Notes: generated from the letters alone by a model not told the origin. Numbered from the stretch's first letter, positions 26,179 through 36,503 are shown. The stretch: DNA of 64,000 nucleotides from Pseudovibrio sp. Tun.PSC04-5.I4 (GCF_900104145.1 NZ_FNLB01000006.1:3174501-3238500), one strand, 5' to 3'. Numbers and translations: made by a program.

Positions 26179-27828
26179 ATGGGCGTGCTGCCATCACTGA
26201 ATTCATATGAGGAATTGCGAACAGCATTCCGCTGGAATCTCCCTGAGACCTACAATATTGCATTAGACGCTTGCGATAATTGGGCGATGATTGAGCCTGA
26301 GCGCACAGCGTTGCTTCATGTCCTTCCGAGCGGCACGGTGGAAGAATGGAGTTATAGTCAGCTGAAGAGTGGGTCAAACCGTTTGGCGAATGCCTTGCGT
26401 GCTCTTGGAATTGCTGTGCGAAATCGAGTGGCTCTGCTGCTTCCTCAAGCTCCAGAGACTGCAATTTCTCACTTGGCCGTTTATAAACTGGGCGCGATTG
26501 CTGTTCCTTTGGCAGCTTTGTTCGGGCCAGAAGCGCTGCGATATCGTTTGACAAATGCCGGCGCAAAGGTGGTGATCACCAATCAGGCTGGATTGGAAAA
26601 GCTTTGCTGTATTCGTGACGACCTGCCGTTTCTGGAGCACATCATTTGTGTGGATGGGGAAGGGGCAGATGCGCTCAGCTATCAAAAGCTGCTGCAACAA
26701 GGTTCAGATCAGTTTGAGCCTGTTCGCACGTCTCCTGATGATCCTGCCTTGATGATTTACACCTCTGGAACCACGGGACAACCCAAAGGGGCTTTGTTGG
26801 GGCACCGTGTTCTGCTTGGGCATTTGCCTGGGATTCAGATGGCGCATGAATTTTTGCCTCAAGCGGGGGACTTATTCTGGACGCCTGCTGATTGGGCGTG
26901 GGCGGGGGGCTTGCTGAATGCTTTGTTGCCGTCGCTCAAGTTCGGTGTTCCCGTTGTGACGGCTCGCATTGATAAGTTTGACCCTGAAGGCGCTTTTGAG
27001 CTGATGGCGCGGCATGGGGTGCGGAACGCGTTTATTCCGCCGACAGCCTTAAAGATGATGCGCAGTGTTGATCATCGACCATATTTGGAGAAGCTTAAGC
27101 TGCGCTCGATCTGTTCTGCTGGGGAAGCACTGGGACGAGAGGCATTTGCGTGGTGTTCTGAAGCGCTTGGTGTTGTTCCCAATGAGATGTACGGCCAGAC
27201 AGAATGCAATCTGGTGCTTGGCTCAGGTAAGGGGATTGGCGTTTCCAGAGCGGGTGCCATTGGTAAGCCTGTGCCGGGGCACGATGTTGCGGTGATCCGC
27301 CCCGATGGTTCTATTTGTGAGCGGGAAGAGCAGGGGGAGATTGCTGTTCGCCGTGGGACGCCGGTTATGTTCCTTGGTTATTGGGAACGGCCAGATGCGG
27401 ATACGGGCAAGTTCCTTGGTGACTGGATGTTGACGGGGGATCAGGGTGTTGTTGATGCTGACGGCTATTTTCACTTCGGCGGTCGCAATGATGATGTGAT
27501 CACCTCCGCAGGATATCGTATCGGCCCTACTGAAATTGAGGATTGCCTGATTACCCATGAGGCGGTTGGCCTTGCTGCTGTTGTGGGCAAACCAGACCTT
27601 ATTCGCACCGAGATTGTGAAGGCCTATGTGGTTTTGAACGATGGGTATGAGCCGAGTGAGGAGCTGGTGAACGATATCCGCCAGTATGTGCGCACGAGCT
27701 TGTCTGCGCACGAATATCCGAAGGAGATTGAGTTTATCTCCGAGATGCCTCTAACAACCAGCGGGAAAGTTATTCGACGAATTTTGCGTAGCAAAGCGCA
27801 GGAAGAAGTCGCGTTGGTTGAAGGTTGA
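26179..27828 (+). CDS. Acyl-CoA synthetase (AMP-forming)
   Basis: Activates a carboxylate to its CoA thioester through an acyl-adenylate. The 549-residue protein has the AMP-binding motif YTSGTTGQPKG, the A5-like NEMYGQTECN, the motif GDWMLTGDQGV and the C-terminal lysine motif LTTSGKVIRR. Similarity is to medium-chain or acetyl/propionyl-type synthetases; chain length cannot be fixed. AGGAG lies only 2 nt from the ATG, so a GTG at 26185 (spacing 8) may be the true start. The C4/C5 acyl-CoA genes nearby make a short-chain substrate plausible. Confidence 0.88.
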   Translation: MGVLPSLNSYEELRTAFRWNLPETYNIALDACDNWAMIEPERTALLHVLPSGTVEEWSYSQLKSGSNRLANALRALGIAVRNRVALLLPQAPETAISHLAVYKLGAIAVPLAALFGPEALRYRLTNAGAKVVITNQAGLEKLCCIRDDLPFLEHIICVDGEGADALSYQKLLQQGSDQFEPVRTSPDDPALMIYTSGTTGQPKGALLGHRVLLGHLPGIQMAHEFLPQAGDLFWTPADWAWAGGLLNALLPSLKFGVPVVTARIDKFDPEGAFELMARHGVRNAFIPPTALKMMRSVDHRPYLEKLKLRSICSAGEALGREAFAWCSEALGVVPNEMYGQTECNLVLGSGKGIGVSRAGAIGKPVPGHDVAVIRPDGSICEREEQGEIAVRRGTPVMFLGYWERPDADTGKFLGDWMLTGDQGVVDADGYFHFGGRNDDVITSAGYRIGPTEIEDCLITHEAVGLAAVVGKPDLIRTEIVKAYVVLNDGYEPSEELVNDIRQYVRTSLSAHEYPKEIEFISEMPLTTSGKVIRRILRSKAQEEVALVEG

Positions 27829-27832
27829 TAGG

Positions 27833-28960
27833 TTATTTGCGGCCCAATAGCTTTTTGACTTTGCTCTTCAAACCCAGCTTCGCGTGAGAGACGGTTTCTG
27901 CTTCCCATATTGCGAGGCGTGCCATTGGCCCTTTACCGATGAGCAGGGTGGTATATGGGAACCGCGACGTCCAGGTTCTATTTGCCATCTGGTTGTCTGG
28001 TGTTGAAAGCGAATCTGCGCCTGTGAATTCAGGATCTTCAAGTAGCTCTTGGGTGGTGTAGTAGATCAAAAGCTGGCCGGGAGAAAACTTAGCGAGGCTT
28101 TCGTCAAATGTTGTTTTCCAGCCAAAGATGCGACCTTGTTCACGGAGAAGCACATTGGTTGCGATGAGTTTACTATCCAGCTTTAGCTGACCAATGCGAA
28201 TGTTGCCCGCTTGTCCCTGTTTTAGAACCAATTCCCGGGTGAAGGCTGCATCCGGCTCTCTGGAAAGAAGTGCCGAGCTCTGTTTGCCTTTCCAGCCTGC
28301 CGCTTCCAATTGCAAAAATGCTTCCAGTCCTTTTGCGATATCCGCGGGATCTTCCAGCATCGAAAAGGTGAAGGCGCCTTGTTTTTCCAACCTGCGTTGG
28401 TTCTTAAAAGCGCCTTTCCACGAGGAGCGTTTTTTTAAAGTGTCAAACTCTGCTTGTCCCTCTGTGCCTGCCTGTTGGAACGCACGGTCTTCTGTGGATG
28501 CAATCTGCTGTATCCAGCTATGAGTTGTTAAGGCGTTTTGTAGGCGTTGATACACTGGGCCGTCTGTTCCGTGGAAAGGTAACAGCAGTGTTTTGGCAAA
28601 GCTCAGGTTACAAGCAGCTTCCAGCAAAGTGTTGAGCGTGGTCGGATTTGCGTCCTCTGACACCAACAACGTGCCAAGTGGACCGTAGTCTCCTGCCAGT
28701 GCACTTGGTAGTTTGAAGAGCAGGCCGCGGCGAACCATCATGATAGGTAAGGCGGCGAGGGCTTTGGTGCTGGATGGATCCAGAGCCAGAAGAACGCGCA
28801 GGGAGCCGCCTGCTTTGTGGGTGTTGAAGGCGGTTACGAAGCTGCGGGAAAAGAAGGGGTTGGGCTCAAGCGCTTGCTGAGATAGCTGCTGCCATAAATG
28901 GTCTCCAGTTTCGTCTTTGCCGGGCGTAAACAGCTTGATTGTGGTGCTATCCTGCTTCAT
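27833..28960 (-). CDS. BioF2/CelD-like GNAT acetyltransferase
   Basis: A 375-residue protein of the Acetyltransf_6 (BioF2-like) family. The region with KNQRRLEKQGAFTFSMLEDPADIAKGLEAFLQLEAAGWKG is diagnostic, followed by a GNAT core. Members acylate polysaccharide precursors or peptidoglycan-linked sugars. The ATG at 28960 overlaps the end of the flippase gene by 14 nt, so both are translated from one mRNA; this supports a role in surface polysaccharide synthesis. Convergent with the acyl-CoA synthetase, 4 nt away. Confidence 0.8.
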   Translation of the reverse strand: MKQDSTTIKLFTPGKDETGDHLWQQLSQQALEPNPFFSRSFVTAFNTHKAGGSLRVLLALDPSSTKALAALPIMMVRRGLLFKLPSALAGDYGPLGTLLVSEDANPTTLNTLLEAACNLSFAKTLLLPFHGTDGPVYQRLQNALTTHSWIQQIASTEDRAFQQAGTEGQAEFDTLKKRSSWKGAFKNQRRLEKQGAFTFSMLEDPADIAKGLEAFLQLEAAGWKGKQSSALLSREPDAAFTRELVLKQGQAGNIRIGQLKLDSKLIATNVLLREQGRIFGWKTTFDESLAKFSPGQLLIYYTTQELLEDPEFTGADSLSTPDNQMANRTWTSRFPYTTLLIGKGPMARLAIWEAETVSHAKLGLKSKVKKLLGRK

Positions 28961-30368
28961 TTCCTGCGATTTCTCGTCTCTTCTTAGGTAAAATAAATGT
29001 GTGCAGGCCAAGATGTTTATAGGCGCTGCGATAAAGAATAAATGCTTCGAAAAAGATAGCCAGTGTTGTTGCCAAAGCCGCGCCATAAAGGCCGAATGTC
29101 GGGATCAGCGCTGTGTTGAGCAGTAGATTGACGACAAATACGCTGGCGTAGATTTTGGCGCAGGAATTCTGGTGCCCTGAGAGCGTGAGCAATGCATCCA
29201 CCGGGCCAACTGCTGCGCGGGCTAAAACACCCATGACGAGGATGTAAAGGATGGGTGTTCCTTCAGTGAAGCCTTCTCCAAACAATGCGAGAAGGAAAGG
29301 CCCAACCACCATAACAAACACCCCCATGAATAAGGTTGGCCAGAAGGTCATTTTAGCCGCACTGCCAACGAAATCTCTCAGGCCATCCATATCGCCCGCA
29401 TGGTAGAGGCGGGCCATGCGAGGGGCGCTGGCTGCGCGCACTGCGTAATAGACGAAGTGCATCAGTGCAAGCGTGCGGGACGCTGCGAAATAGATGCCGA
29501 CCTGATCAGGTGGAAGCCAAAGGCCGATGAGAATAACGTCGGAACTGGTGATGAGCTGAAAGAACCCGTCGACTGCCAGCATGGGAATGGAGACCAGCAG
29601 CCAGGATTTTATTTCCAGCTTACGCGGGGCAGGGTGGCGCACTTTATGCAGGGAAACTTCCGTCATAATGACTTGGAAGAAGGTGACAGTCCAAACGGCT
29701 GCAATGGTGACGATGCATGCTGTGACAGCTGTTGGTGGAAAACCTAGCAGCAATGCGATCAACATGAAGACAAGCACGAGCAGTGGGCGACCGATGAAAT
29801 CTGGCGCCATGGCTTTAAGCTGCCAATCGTTTGCTCTGGCTATGCCTTCCAGCATGCCTGTGTAGGTGTGCATGGGCAGGCAAATGGCAATCAGGTAGAT
29901 CGGCAGAATATAGATGTTTGATATGAAGTCGGAAAAAAGCCATGCAATACTGACGCCGAATGCCGCGATTGTTGTTGAGCTGATTAGAACGAGAAAACGA
30001 ACGCTGAAAAGCAGGCCGTTTAACAGACCATACTGTTTCTTTTCGATGTACTCGGGAATAAAGCGCAATAGGGAGACTGAAAAACCGAGTCCTGAAAAGA
30101 CGCTGAGGATGATGACCAGTGTCCAGACAACAATGAAGACACCGTATTCTGATGCTCCCATCCACCGCGCCAGAATAACCTGCATGATGTAAGCGAGAGC
30201 GGCACTGAGAATGCGCATTGTAAATACAATCAGAGCTGAGCGCTGCGCCCCTCCGGCTTCGCCTTTGCTGAGGATAGCACTGAGCACCTTGTCCAGAATC
30301 GGGAGTACCTTTTTGTGGGTACTCTGGGGCAAAAGTACTGCTGCCCATTTGTTCAGGAACTCGTGCAC
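28947..30368 (-). CDS. Polysaccharide flippase (Wzx/MATE-like)
   Basis: A 473-residue inner-membrane protein with about 12 to 14 helices, typical of the oligosaccharide flippase group of the MOP superfamily (RILSAALAYIMQVILARWMGASEYGVFIVVW at the first core helices). It would flip lipid-linked sugar units for export. GTG start at 30368 with GAGG upstream. No glycosyltransferase genes are next to it, only the BioF2-like acetyltransferase, so it is a small detached unit. Confidence 0.85.
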   Translation of the reverse strand: MHEFLNKWAAVLLPQSTHKKVLPILDKVLSAILSKGEAGGAQRSALIVFTMRILSAALAYIMQVILARWMGASEYGVFIVVWTLVIILSVFSGLGFSVSLLRFIPEYIEKKQYGLLNGLLFSVRFLVLISSTTIAAFGVSIAWLFSDFISNIYILPIYLIAICLPMHTYTGMLEGIARANDWQLKAMAPDFIGRPLLVLVFMLIALLLGFPPTAVTACIVTIAAVWTVTFFQVIMTEVSLHKVRHPAPRKLEIKSWLLVSIPMLAVDGFFQLITSSDVILIGLWLPPDQVGIYFAASRTLALMHFVYYAVRAASAPRMARLYHAGDMDGLRDFVGSAAKMTFWPTLFMGVFVMVVGPFLLALFGEGFTEGTPILYILVMGVLARAAVGPVDALLTLSGHQNSCAKIYASVFVVNLLLNTALIPTFGLYGAALATTLAIFFEAFILYRSAYKHLGLHTFILPKKRREIAGNEAG

Positions 30369-30577
30369 GGGGTCTGCCTCAATTACTTCAGGTTAATTAT
30401 TACTAGTATTAAAATTAATATTTTCAGAACGTCTTATGTGTTTTGTCTAATTGGTGAGTGTCTGTGATTTAAGAATAGTAACTTATTTATTTTAGGCGGT
30501 TATCCCAAAATTTAGTAGTTATATTTTCATGGGTTTTTGCGGCTTGACTCTTGAGCTTTTTAGCGGAATTAATAAGA

Positions 30578-30592
30578 GAACATATCAGGAAC
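30578..30592. promoter_or_regulatory. LexA (SOS) box of the imu operon
   Basis: GAAC-ATATCAG-GAAC exactly matches the alphaproteobacterial LexA consensus GAAC-N7-GAAC. It lies 15 nt before the imuA start, next to a TTGACT -35 element at 30544, so LexA would block transcription. Confidence 0.88.
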
Positions 30593-30606
30593 AAAACGAG
30601 AGATAA

Positions 30607-31542
30607 ATGAACGCGAAAACACCGCAAATTGCAGAGTTGCGCCAACGCCTAGCGGTACTCGAGGGTTGCCTCCCTTCGACGGTGCAGCTTGCGCCGATCC
30701 CTGTATCCGCCCAAACAGTACAGGGACCGGCTCCTCTTGGAGCGGAGCGGAATACCGGTGTTTTTCATAGTGCTACAGGCCCTCAGCGTTTCTTGTTTGG
30801 AGTGCCAAAACTGGACGATCTCTTTGAAAGAAAAGGGCTTTATTGCTCGTCTCTGCATGAGTTCTATGCGGAGGAGATGCGGCTTTCAGGGGCCTTATCT
30901 GGCTTTATCTGTGCGGTTTTGTGTGTGCTGGGAACGCAGCGCAAAGGTGCCATATTGTGGGTAACCGATCCGGCTGTGCAAAGAGAAATAGGTATACCTC
31001 ACGCCCCAGGTCTTGTGCAGTTTGGGATGGACCCTGCCCAGATTGTGTTTGTCCGACCCCAAAAAACGGAGGAGGTTTTATGGGCGATGGAAGAGGGCGC
31101 ACAATGTTCAACACTCTGTGCTGTTGTTGGTGAAGTCGCCGGGTCGTTCAAAAACTTTGATTTGACGGTGACGCGTAGACTGGCGCTGCGAGCAGGACAA
31201 TCAGGTGTTCCGGTGTTTCTTGTGCGTCATGGGGCTGAAGCCGACCCAAGTGCTGCTTTAAGCCGCTGGCATATTGCGCCGCAACAGTCGCGTTTTTCAG
31301 GGGCAACTCGAGCGCGGAGGTTCATGCCTTCCCGTGCATTTGTCGGTAATCCAAGTTGGCGGGTGACTTTGGAGAAAAACAGAGATGGCCGTCCTGGCTT
31401 CTGTGACTTGGAGTGGAACCATGCAAACCGTAGTTTCAACGAAGCGCCAGCGCATTCTGTGCCTGTGGTTCGCCGAACTGGCAACCGACCGGATTTGCCG
31501 GCGGGATCTGGGCGGGTCGTGGCTTTGCGACCACACGGCTAA
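30607..31542 (+). CDS. imuA: ImuA, SOS mutasome accessory protein
   Basis: A 311-residue RecA/SulA-like protein that helps ImuB and DnaE2 in damage-induced mutagenesis. The N-terminal half holds the hinge FGVPKLDDLFERKGLYCSSLHEFYAEE and the RecA-like core (GAILWVTDPA, ALRAGQSGVPVFLVRHG). The end GRPGFCDLEW is typical of ImuA, with a longer tail than usual. It overlaps imuB by 122 nt. The LexA box sits just upstream. Confidence 0.88.
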   Translation: MNAKTPQIAELRQRLAVLEGCLPSTVQLAPIPVSAQTVQGPAPLGAERNTGVFHSATGPQRFLFGVPKLDDLFERKGLYCSSLHEFYAEEMRLSGALSGFICAVLCVLGTQRKGAILWVTDPAVQREIGIPHAPGLVQFGMDPAQIVFVRPQKTEEVLWAMEEGAQCSTLCAVVGEVAGSFKNFDLTVTRRLALRAGQSGVPVFLVRHGAEADPSAALSRWHIAPQQSRFSGATRARRFMPSRAFVGNPSWRVTLEKNRDGRPGFCDLEWNHANRSFNEAPAHSVPVVRRTGNRPDLPAGSGRVVALRPHG

Positions 31543-32995
31543 GCCGCTTGTTGTTTATAGTAAAATCCGGAATGCTTATCGTTTGAGTTGTGTGAATAAA
31601 GCGGCTGTTGAGGTGGGGCTCTCTTTTGGGGATGCCTTGAGTGACGCGCGTGCTCGCGTGCCAGAGGTGAAGGCGGAAGAGGGGATTCCTGAGGCAGATG
31701 AAGCCTTACTCGCTGCGTTGGCGGATTGGTGTGATCGCTATACGCCACTCGTTGCGACGTCTGGTGAGGATACCCTGCTGTTGGATGTTTCCGGCTGTGC
31801 CCATCTTTTCGGCGGCGAGGATGCTTTGCTAGAGGACTGCCTCTCTCGTTTGAAATTGCAAGGTTTTACAGCATCCGGCGCGGTTGCAGATAGTGTTGGT
31901 GCTGCGTGGGCCGTTGCGCGCAGTGATGGCGGAGTGGTTGCCCCTAAAGAGCAGCGCGAGACCCTTGAAAATCTAAGCATAAGCTTGCTGAGGGTTGAAG
32001 AAAAAGTGGTTGCTTCTCTATCGCGCGTTGGTCTGAAGGTGATTGGTGATCTGCTGGACCGGCCTCGGGCTCCCTTGGCAAATCGCTTTGGTGAAGCGCT
32101 TGTTCAGCGGCTGGACCAGGCGTTGGGCATGGAAGGAGAACCGATCTCTCCGCGGCTTTATACGCCTGCTCTGGTGGTTGAGCGGCGGTTTTTTGAGCCG
32201 ATTGCTCGTGAAGATGATGTGCTTGCTGTTATTCAATCTCTTGCTGAGAACCTGCAAAAGGCTTTGGAGCGACGTCAGGAAGATGGGCGTGCTTTTGAGC
32301 TGGTGCTGTTCCGAGTTGATGGGGTGGTGAGCCGCCTTGCAGTTGGGACAAGCGGCCCGGTGCGCTCTCCTGCTTTGGTTCTTCGGTTGTTCAGGGAAAA
32401 ACTGAAGACAGTTGGTGATGAGCTGGATGCTGGATTTGGCTATGATCTCATTCGCTTAGGTGCGCTTAAAACTCAAGATTGCACGGCTGCGCAGTTGGAT
32501 CTTGGAGGTGGTAGTTGTCATGAAGATGATCTGGCGGAGCTTGTGGACCGGTTGGGCGCGCGATTGGGACTTGCTCAGGTCAGTCGGTTTTTACCTCAAA
32601 ATGAGCACCTGCCGGAAGCGCAGAGTTTGTTGGTGCCTGCGGCCACTGTGCGAGAAACTGCGCTTTACTGGACCGGGGTGGAGGATGAGAGAGACAATGA
32701 GGCGCTGTTGGAGCACCCATTGCGATTGCTACCTCATGGTGAGCAGATTGAAACTGTGGCGATGGTGCCGGACGGGCGGCCTTTGCGGTTTCGTTGGCGT
32801 AAAGCTTCCTATGAGATCTCAGGCAGTGAAGGGCCGCAGAGGATCGCGCCACCGTGGTGGCAAAATGATGCTGGAACGCGTGATTACTACCGTGTTGAAG
32901 ATCAGGAAGGTCGGCGGTTCTGGTTATATCGGGAGGGTATGTATGGCGAACAAAGCAAAACACCTCGCTGGTTCCTTCAAGGGCTATATGCCTGA
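31421..32995 (+). CDS. imuB: ImuB, catalytically inactive Y-family polymerase homologue
   Basis: A 524-residue adaptor that links the beta clamp to DnaE2. The Y-family palm starts with RILCLWFAELATDR, where active polymerases carry the catalytic Asp; its absence fits the non-catalytic role. QLDL at residues 358-361 is a candidate clamp-binding motif. The C-terminus ends RRFWLYREGMYG...WFLQGLYA as in other ImuB proteins. GGAG precedes the ATG at 31421; the frame is open to 31385. It is followed by dnaE2 after 24 nt. Confidence 0.92.
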   Translation: MQTVVSTKRQRILCLWFAELATDRICRRDLGGSWLCDHTAKPLVVYSKIRNAYRLSCVNKAAVEVGLSFGDALSDARARVPEVKAEEGIPEADEALLAALADWCDRYTPLVATSGEDTLLLDVSGCAHLFGGEDALLEDCLSRLKLQGFTASGAVADSVGAAWAVARSDGGVVAPKEQRETLENLSISLLRVEEKVVASLSRVGLKVIGDLLDRPRAPLANRFGEALVQRLDQALGMEGEPISPRLYTPALVVERRFFEPIAREDDVLAVIQSLAENLQKALERRQEDGRAFELVLFRVDGVVSRLAVGTSGPVRSPALVLRLFREKLKTVGDELDAGFGYDLIRLGALKTQDCTAAQLDLGGGSCHEDDLAELVDRLGARLGLAQVSRFLPQNEHLPEAQSLLVPAATVRETALYWTGVEDERDNEALLEHPLRLLPHGEQIETVAMVPDGRPLRFRWRKASYEISGSEGPQRIAPPWWQNDAGTRDYYRVEDQEGRRFWLYREGMYGEQSKTPRWFLQGLYA

Positions 32996-33019
32996 GCCTG
33001 TTGTTTAAATGGAGTCATC

Positions 33020-36000
33020 ATGAGATCGCCTTTAATGCGCGGCTCCGGGTATGCGGAGCTGTGCTGCGCAACCAATTTCTCATTTTTGAGAGGCGCTTCG
33101 CAACCGGAAGAGCTGGTTTTTACCTCTAAAAACATAGGCTTGAAAGGGCTTGGTGTATGTGACCGTAATTCACTTGCCGGTGTGGTGCGGGCGCATGTGA
33201 CGGCTGAAACAGCTAAGCTGCGCATGGTGACTGGTGCGCGCCTTTGCTTCATTGATGGTTCGTCAGAGATTTTATGCTGGCCGGTTGATCGCAAAGCTTA
33301 TGGACGGTTGACTCAACTGCTGACCATAGGCAATCGCCGTGCGCCTAAAGGGGAGTGCCATCTGCGGCTTGAGGATTTGCTGGAGCAAGGGGCTGGATTT
33401 ATTATCGCTCCGGTTGTGAATAGGCTCGCGAATGAAACAAGCCTTTCAAAACTCAAGGAAACTCTGGAGGCGCTGAAGTCTGTTTTCGGTGCGCAAGTCC
33501 GATTGGCTGTAGCCCTGACCTATGGAGCTAATGACCGCCGGTTTTTGCTGCAGATGATGGAATTGGCGGATTTTTGCGGTTTACGAGTTCTGGCGGTGAA
33601 TGATGTGCTTTATCACGAACCGGCGCGGCGCCCCTTACATGACATCATGAGCTGCATTCGACTTCATGAAACGTTGGAGAGTGCGGGCCGAAAACTGGAA
33701 GCAAATGCAGAGCGTTACCTCAAAACCTATGAGGAGATGGCGCATTTGTTTCAAGATTGTCCTGAGGCTTTGTCAGAGTCCCTGCGGATTCTGGATGAGA
33801 TTGATTTCAAGTTATCTGAATTGAAATATGATTACCCGAAAGAGGAAATTGCTTCTGGCCTGTCTCCTCAAGAGGAGTTGGCGCGGTTGGCGGAGGAGGG
33901 GGCTCATAAGAGGTATCCTGCTGGGGTTCCGGAAAGCGTAAACAAATCAATTTGTTATGAGTTGAGTCTGATTGAAGAGTTAAAATATGCACCGTATTTT
34001 TTGACGGTCTATGACATTGTTCGGTTTGCGCGCTCTAAAGGCATTTTGTGTCAGGGGCGCGGGTCTGCGGCCAACTCGGTGGTTTGTTTTTGTATCGGAA
34101 TTACAGAGGTTGATCCTAAGCGGGCGGGCCTGTTGTTTGAACGGTTTATTTCCGTCGAGCGTAAGGAACCCCCTGATATTGATGTGGATTTTGAGCATGA
34201 ACGGCGTGAAGAGGTCATTCAGTATATCTACCAGAAGTACGGGAGAGAGCGGGCGGGGTTAGCTGCAACCGTTATCACGTATCGATCTCGTTCGGCCTTG
34301 CGGGAAGTGGCGAAAGTTTTTGGCCTTTCGGAGGATGCGGCGGGTGCATTGTCAGGTACGGTTTGGGGCCGTTCGTCTCGCGGTGGGAATGAGGATCAGA
34401 TTCGTGAAGCGGGACTGGATCCGGAAGAAGTTGTTGTTTCTCAAGTGCTTAAATATGCGAGGGAATTGATCGGGTTTCCTCGGCATTTGTCTCAGCATGT
34501 AGGTGGTTTTGTCATCACGCAAGGGCGGTTGGACGAGGTTGTTCCGGTGATGAATGCGGCTATGGAAGGCCGGACAACCATTGAATGGGACAAGGATGAC
34601 CTTGAGGCACTGGGACTTTTGAAGATTGATGTCCTCGCCCTTGGAATGCTTACAGCTATTCGTAAGGCATTAGATTTATTAAGAGATAACTATGACCAAG
34701 ATCTAACGATTGGGAGTATTCCTCCTGAGGATGGCGATGTCTATGACATGATCTGCCGAGCGGATACGCTGGGTGTGTTCCAGATTGAGAGCAGGGCGCA
34801 GATGAGCATGTTGCCGCGTTTGAGGCCGCGTGAGTTTTATGATCTGGTGATTGAGGTTGCGATTGTGCGGCCTGGGCCTATTCAGGGCGATATGGTGCAT
34901 CCGTATTTGCGGCGGCGGCAGAAGAAGGAAGCGGTGCATTATCCGAAGGAAGAGCTGCGGGATGTGCTGGGTAAAACCCTTGGGGTGCCGCTGTTTCAAG
35001 AGCAGGCGATGAAGATTGCTATCGTGGCGGCAGATTTTACTCCCGGTGAGGCGGACCGTTTGCGGCGGGCAATGGCGACGTTCCGCCGTGTGGGAACCAT
35101 CCAGACGTTTCAGGATAAGATGGTCAACGGCATGGTGGCGCGTGGATACGAAAAAGACTTTGCAGAACGGTGCTTTAAGCAGATTGAGGGCTTTGGGGAA
35201 TACGGCTTTCCCGAAAGCCACGCAGCCAGTTTTGCCTTGCTGGTTTATGCCTCCTGTTGGCTGAAGGCGCGATACCCTGATGTGTTTTGTGCTGCGATGC
35301 TTAATTCCCAACCGATGGGATTTTATGCCCCTGCACAGTTGGTACGAGATGCACGGGAACATGGCGTGGATGTGCGCGAGGTGGATATTAACCTTTCACG
35401 CTGGGATGCCACGCTGGAGCCGGATGGAGATGCATGGCGGCGGCTTCATCCGTGTCATAAAGAGATGCAAGGGACCATTAAGTCAGAGCATGCAGTACGA
35501 TTAGGTCTTCGTAGTATCAAGGGCTTAGCGCAAGCCGATATCGAAAAACTGGTAGCTGCACGTGGGCGGGGCTATGATTCTGTGCGGGATCTCTGGCTGC
35601 GCACCGGTTTGTCGCGATCGGTTATTGCCAAGCTTGCAGAAGCGGATGCGTTTCGCTCTCTTGGGTTGGATCGGCGGGGTGCATTGTGGGCTGCGCAAGG
35701 GCTGGAAGCGGGCGGAGCGGCTGAAAGACTGCCATTATTTGACCGTGCGGACCTTCATGAACTGCGTCCTGAACCGGATGTGAACCTGCCTCCGATGCTT
35801 CCCGGAGAGCATATTATGGCTGATTATCAGAGTCTTACGTTGTCCTTGAAGGGGCACCCAGTCTCGTTTGTGCGGAACACGCTTGCACGCGCTCGCGTTG
35901 TTATGTGCGCGGATTTGCAAGGTTTCGGTTCTGGACGAAAGATTTCGGTGGCTGGGCTCGTTCTTGTGCGGCAAAGACCCGGTTCTGCTAAGGGTGTCAT

Positions 36001-36388
36001 CTTCATGACGGTGGAAGATGAAGGCGGCATTGCGAATGTGATTGTCTGGCCCAAATGTTTCGAAAAATATCGCGCTTTGGTTTTGGGGACGCGGTTCATC
36101 AAAGTGACGGGGCGTTTGCAAAACGCGGAGGGCGTTATTCACGTGATTGCGGAGCATCTGGAAGATATGACGGATTTGCTTGGTCAGCTTTCGGTGGCGA
36201 AATTTGCAGGTGCGGCCCTTGCTCATGCTGATGAGGTGCGCCGACCTGTTATTGAGCTAGCTGCCAAGATCCAGCCGGGTCGTGGGTTGGCGAAACTGGT
36301 GCAGGAGGTACCCGAGGTGGCGAAGGACTTTGCCGACCTTGCGCAAAAGGCGCGTCAGGTGTTGCCGGGTGGTCGGAATTTTCATTAA
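33020..36388 (+). CDS. dnaE2: Error-prone DNA polymerase DnaE2
   Basis: A 1122-residue C-family polymerase, the catalytic member of the ImuA-ImuB-DnaE2 mutasome for SOS translesion synthesis. Order: N-terminal PHP domain (YAELCCATNFSFLRGAS), palm with the acidic PPDIDVDFEHERR, CQGRGSAANSVVCF, thumb/fingers, helix-hairpin-helix and a C-terminal OB-fold. It is shorter than replicative DnaE1. GGAG lies 5 nt before the ATG. Last gene of the operon. LexA-controlled through the box at 30578. Confidence 0.95.
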   Translation: MRSPLMRGSGYAELCCATNFSFLRGASQPEELVFTSKNIGLKGLGVCDRNSLAGVVRAHVTAETAKLRMVTGARLCFIDGSSEILCWPVDRKAYGRLTQLLTIGNRRAPKGECHLRLEDLLEQGAGFIIAPVVNRLANETSLSKLKETLEALKSVFGAQVRLAVALTYGANDRRFLLQMMELADFCGLRVLAVNDVLYHEPARRPLHDIMSCIRLHETLESAGRKLEANAERYLKTYEEMAHLFQDCPEALSESLRILDEIDFKLSELKYDYPKEEIASGLSPQEELARLAEEGAHKRYPAGVPESVNKSICYELSLIEELKYAPYFLTVYDIVRFARSKGILCQGRGSAANSVVCFCIGITEVDPKRAGLLFERFISVERKEPPDIDVDFEHERREEVIQYIYQKYGRERAGLAATVITYRSRSALREVAKVFGLSEDAAGALSGTVWGRSSRGGNEDQIREAGLDPEEVVVSQVLKYARELIGFPRHLSQHVGGFVITQGRLDEVVPVMNAAMEGRTTIEWDKDDLEALGLLKIDVLALGMLTAIRKALDLLRDNYDQDLTIGSIPPEDGDVYDMICRADTLGVFQIESRAQMSMLPRLRPREFYDLVIEVAIVRPGPIQGDMVHPYLRRRQKKEAVHYPKEELRDVLGKTLGVPLFQEQAMKIAIVAADFTPGEADRLRRAMATFRRVGTIQTFQDKMVNGMVARGYEKDFAERCFKQIEGFGEYGFPESHAASFALLVYASCWLKARYPDVFCAAMLNSQPMGFYAPAQLVRDAREHGVDVREVDINLSRWDATLEPDGDAWRRLHPCHKEMQGTIKSEHAVRLGLRSIKGLAQADIEKLVAARGRGYDSVRDLWLRTGLSRSVIAKLAEADAFRSLGLDRRGALWAAQGLEAGGAAERLPLFDRADLHELRPEPDVNLPPMLPGEHIMADYQSLTLSLKGHPVSFVRNTLARARVVMCADLQGFGSGRKISVAGLVLVRQRPGSAKGVIFMTVEDEGGIANVIVWPKCFEKYRALVLGTRFIKVTGRLQNAEGVIHVIAEHLEDMTDLLGQLSVAKFAGAALAHADEVRRPVIELAAKIQPGRGLAKLVQEVPEVAKDFADLAQKARQVLPGGRNFH

Positions 36389-36503
36389 TCCAGTTTGTCT
36401 CCGTCAATGGTAAAGGGGCTTATACTTCTTCTTGTGGTTGCTAAAAGCTTGGATCGTTTTTTGGGAGAGCCTGCAAGGTGTTTGGAGCAAAGAGGAACAG
36501 ATC

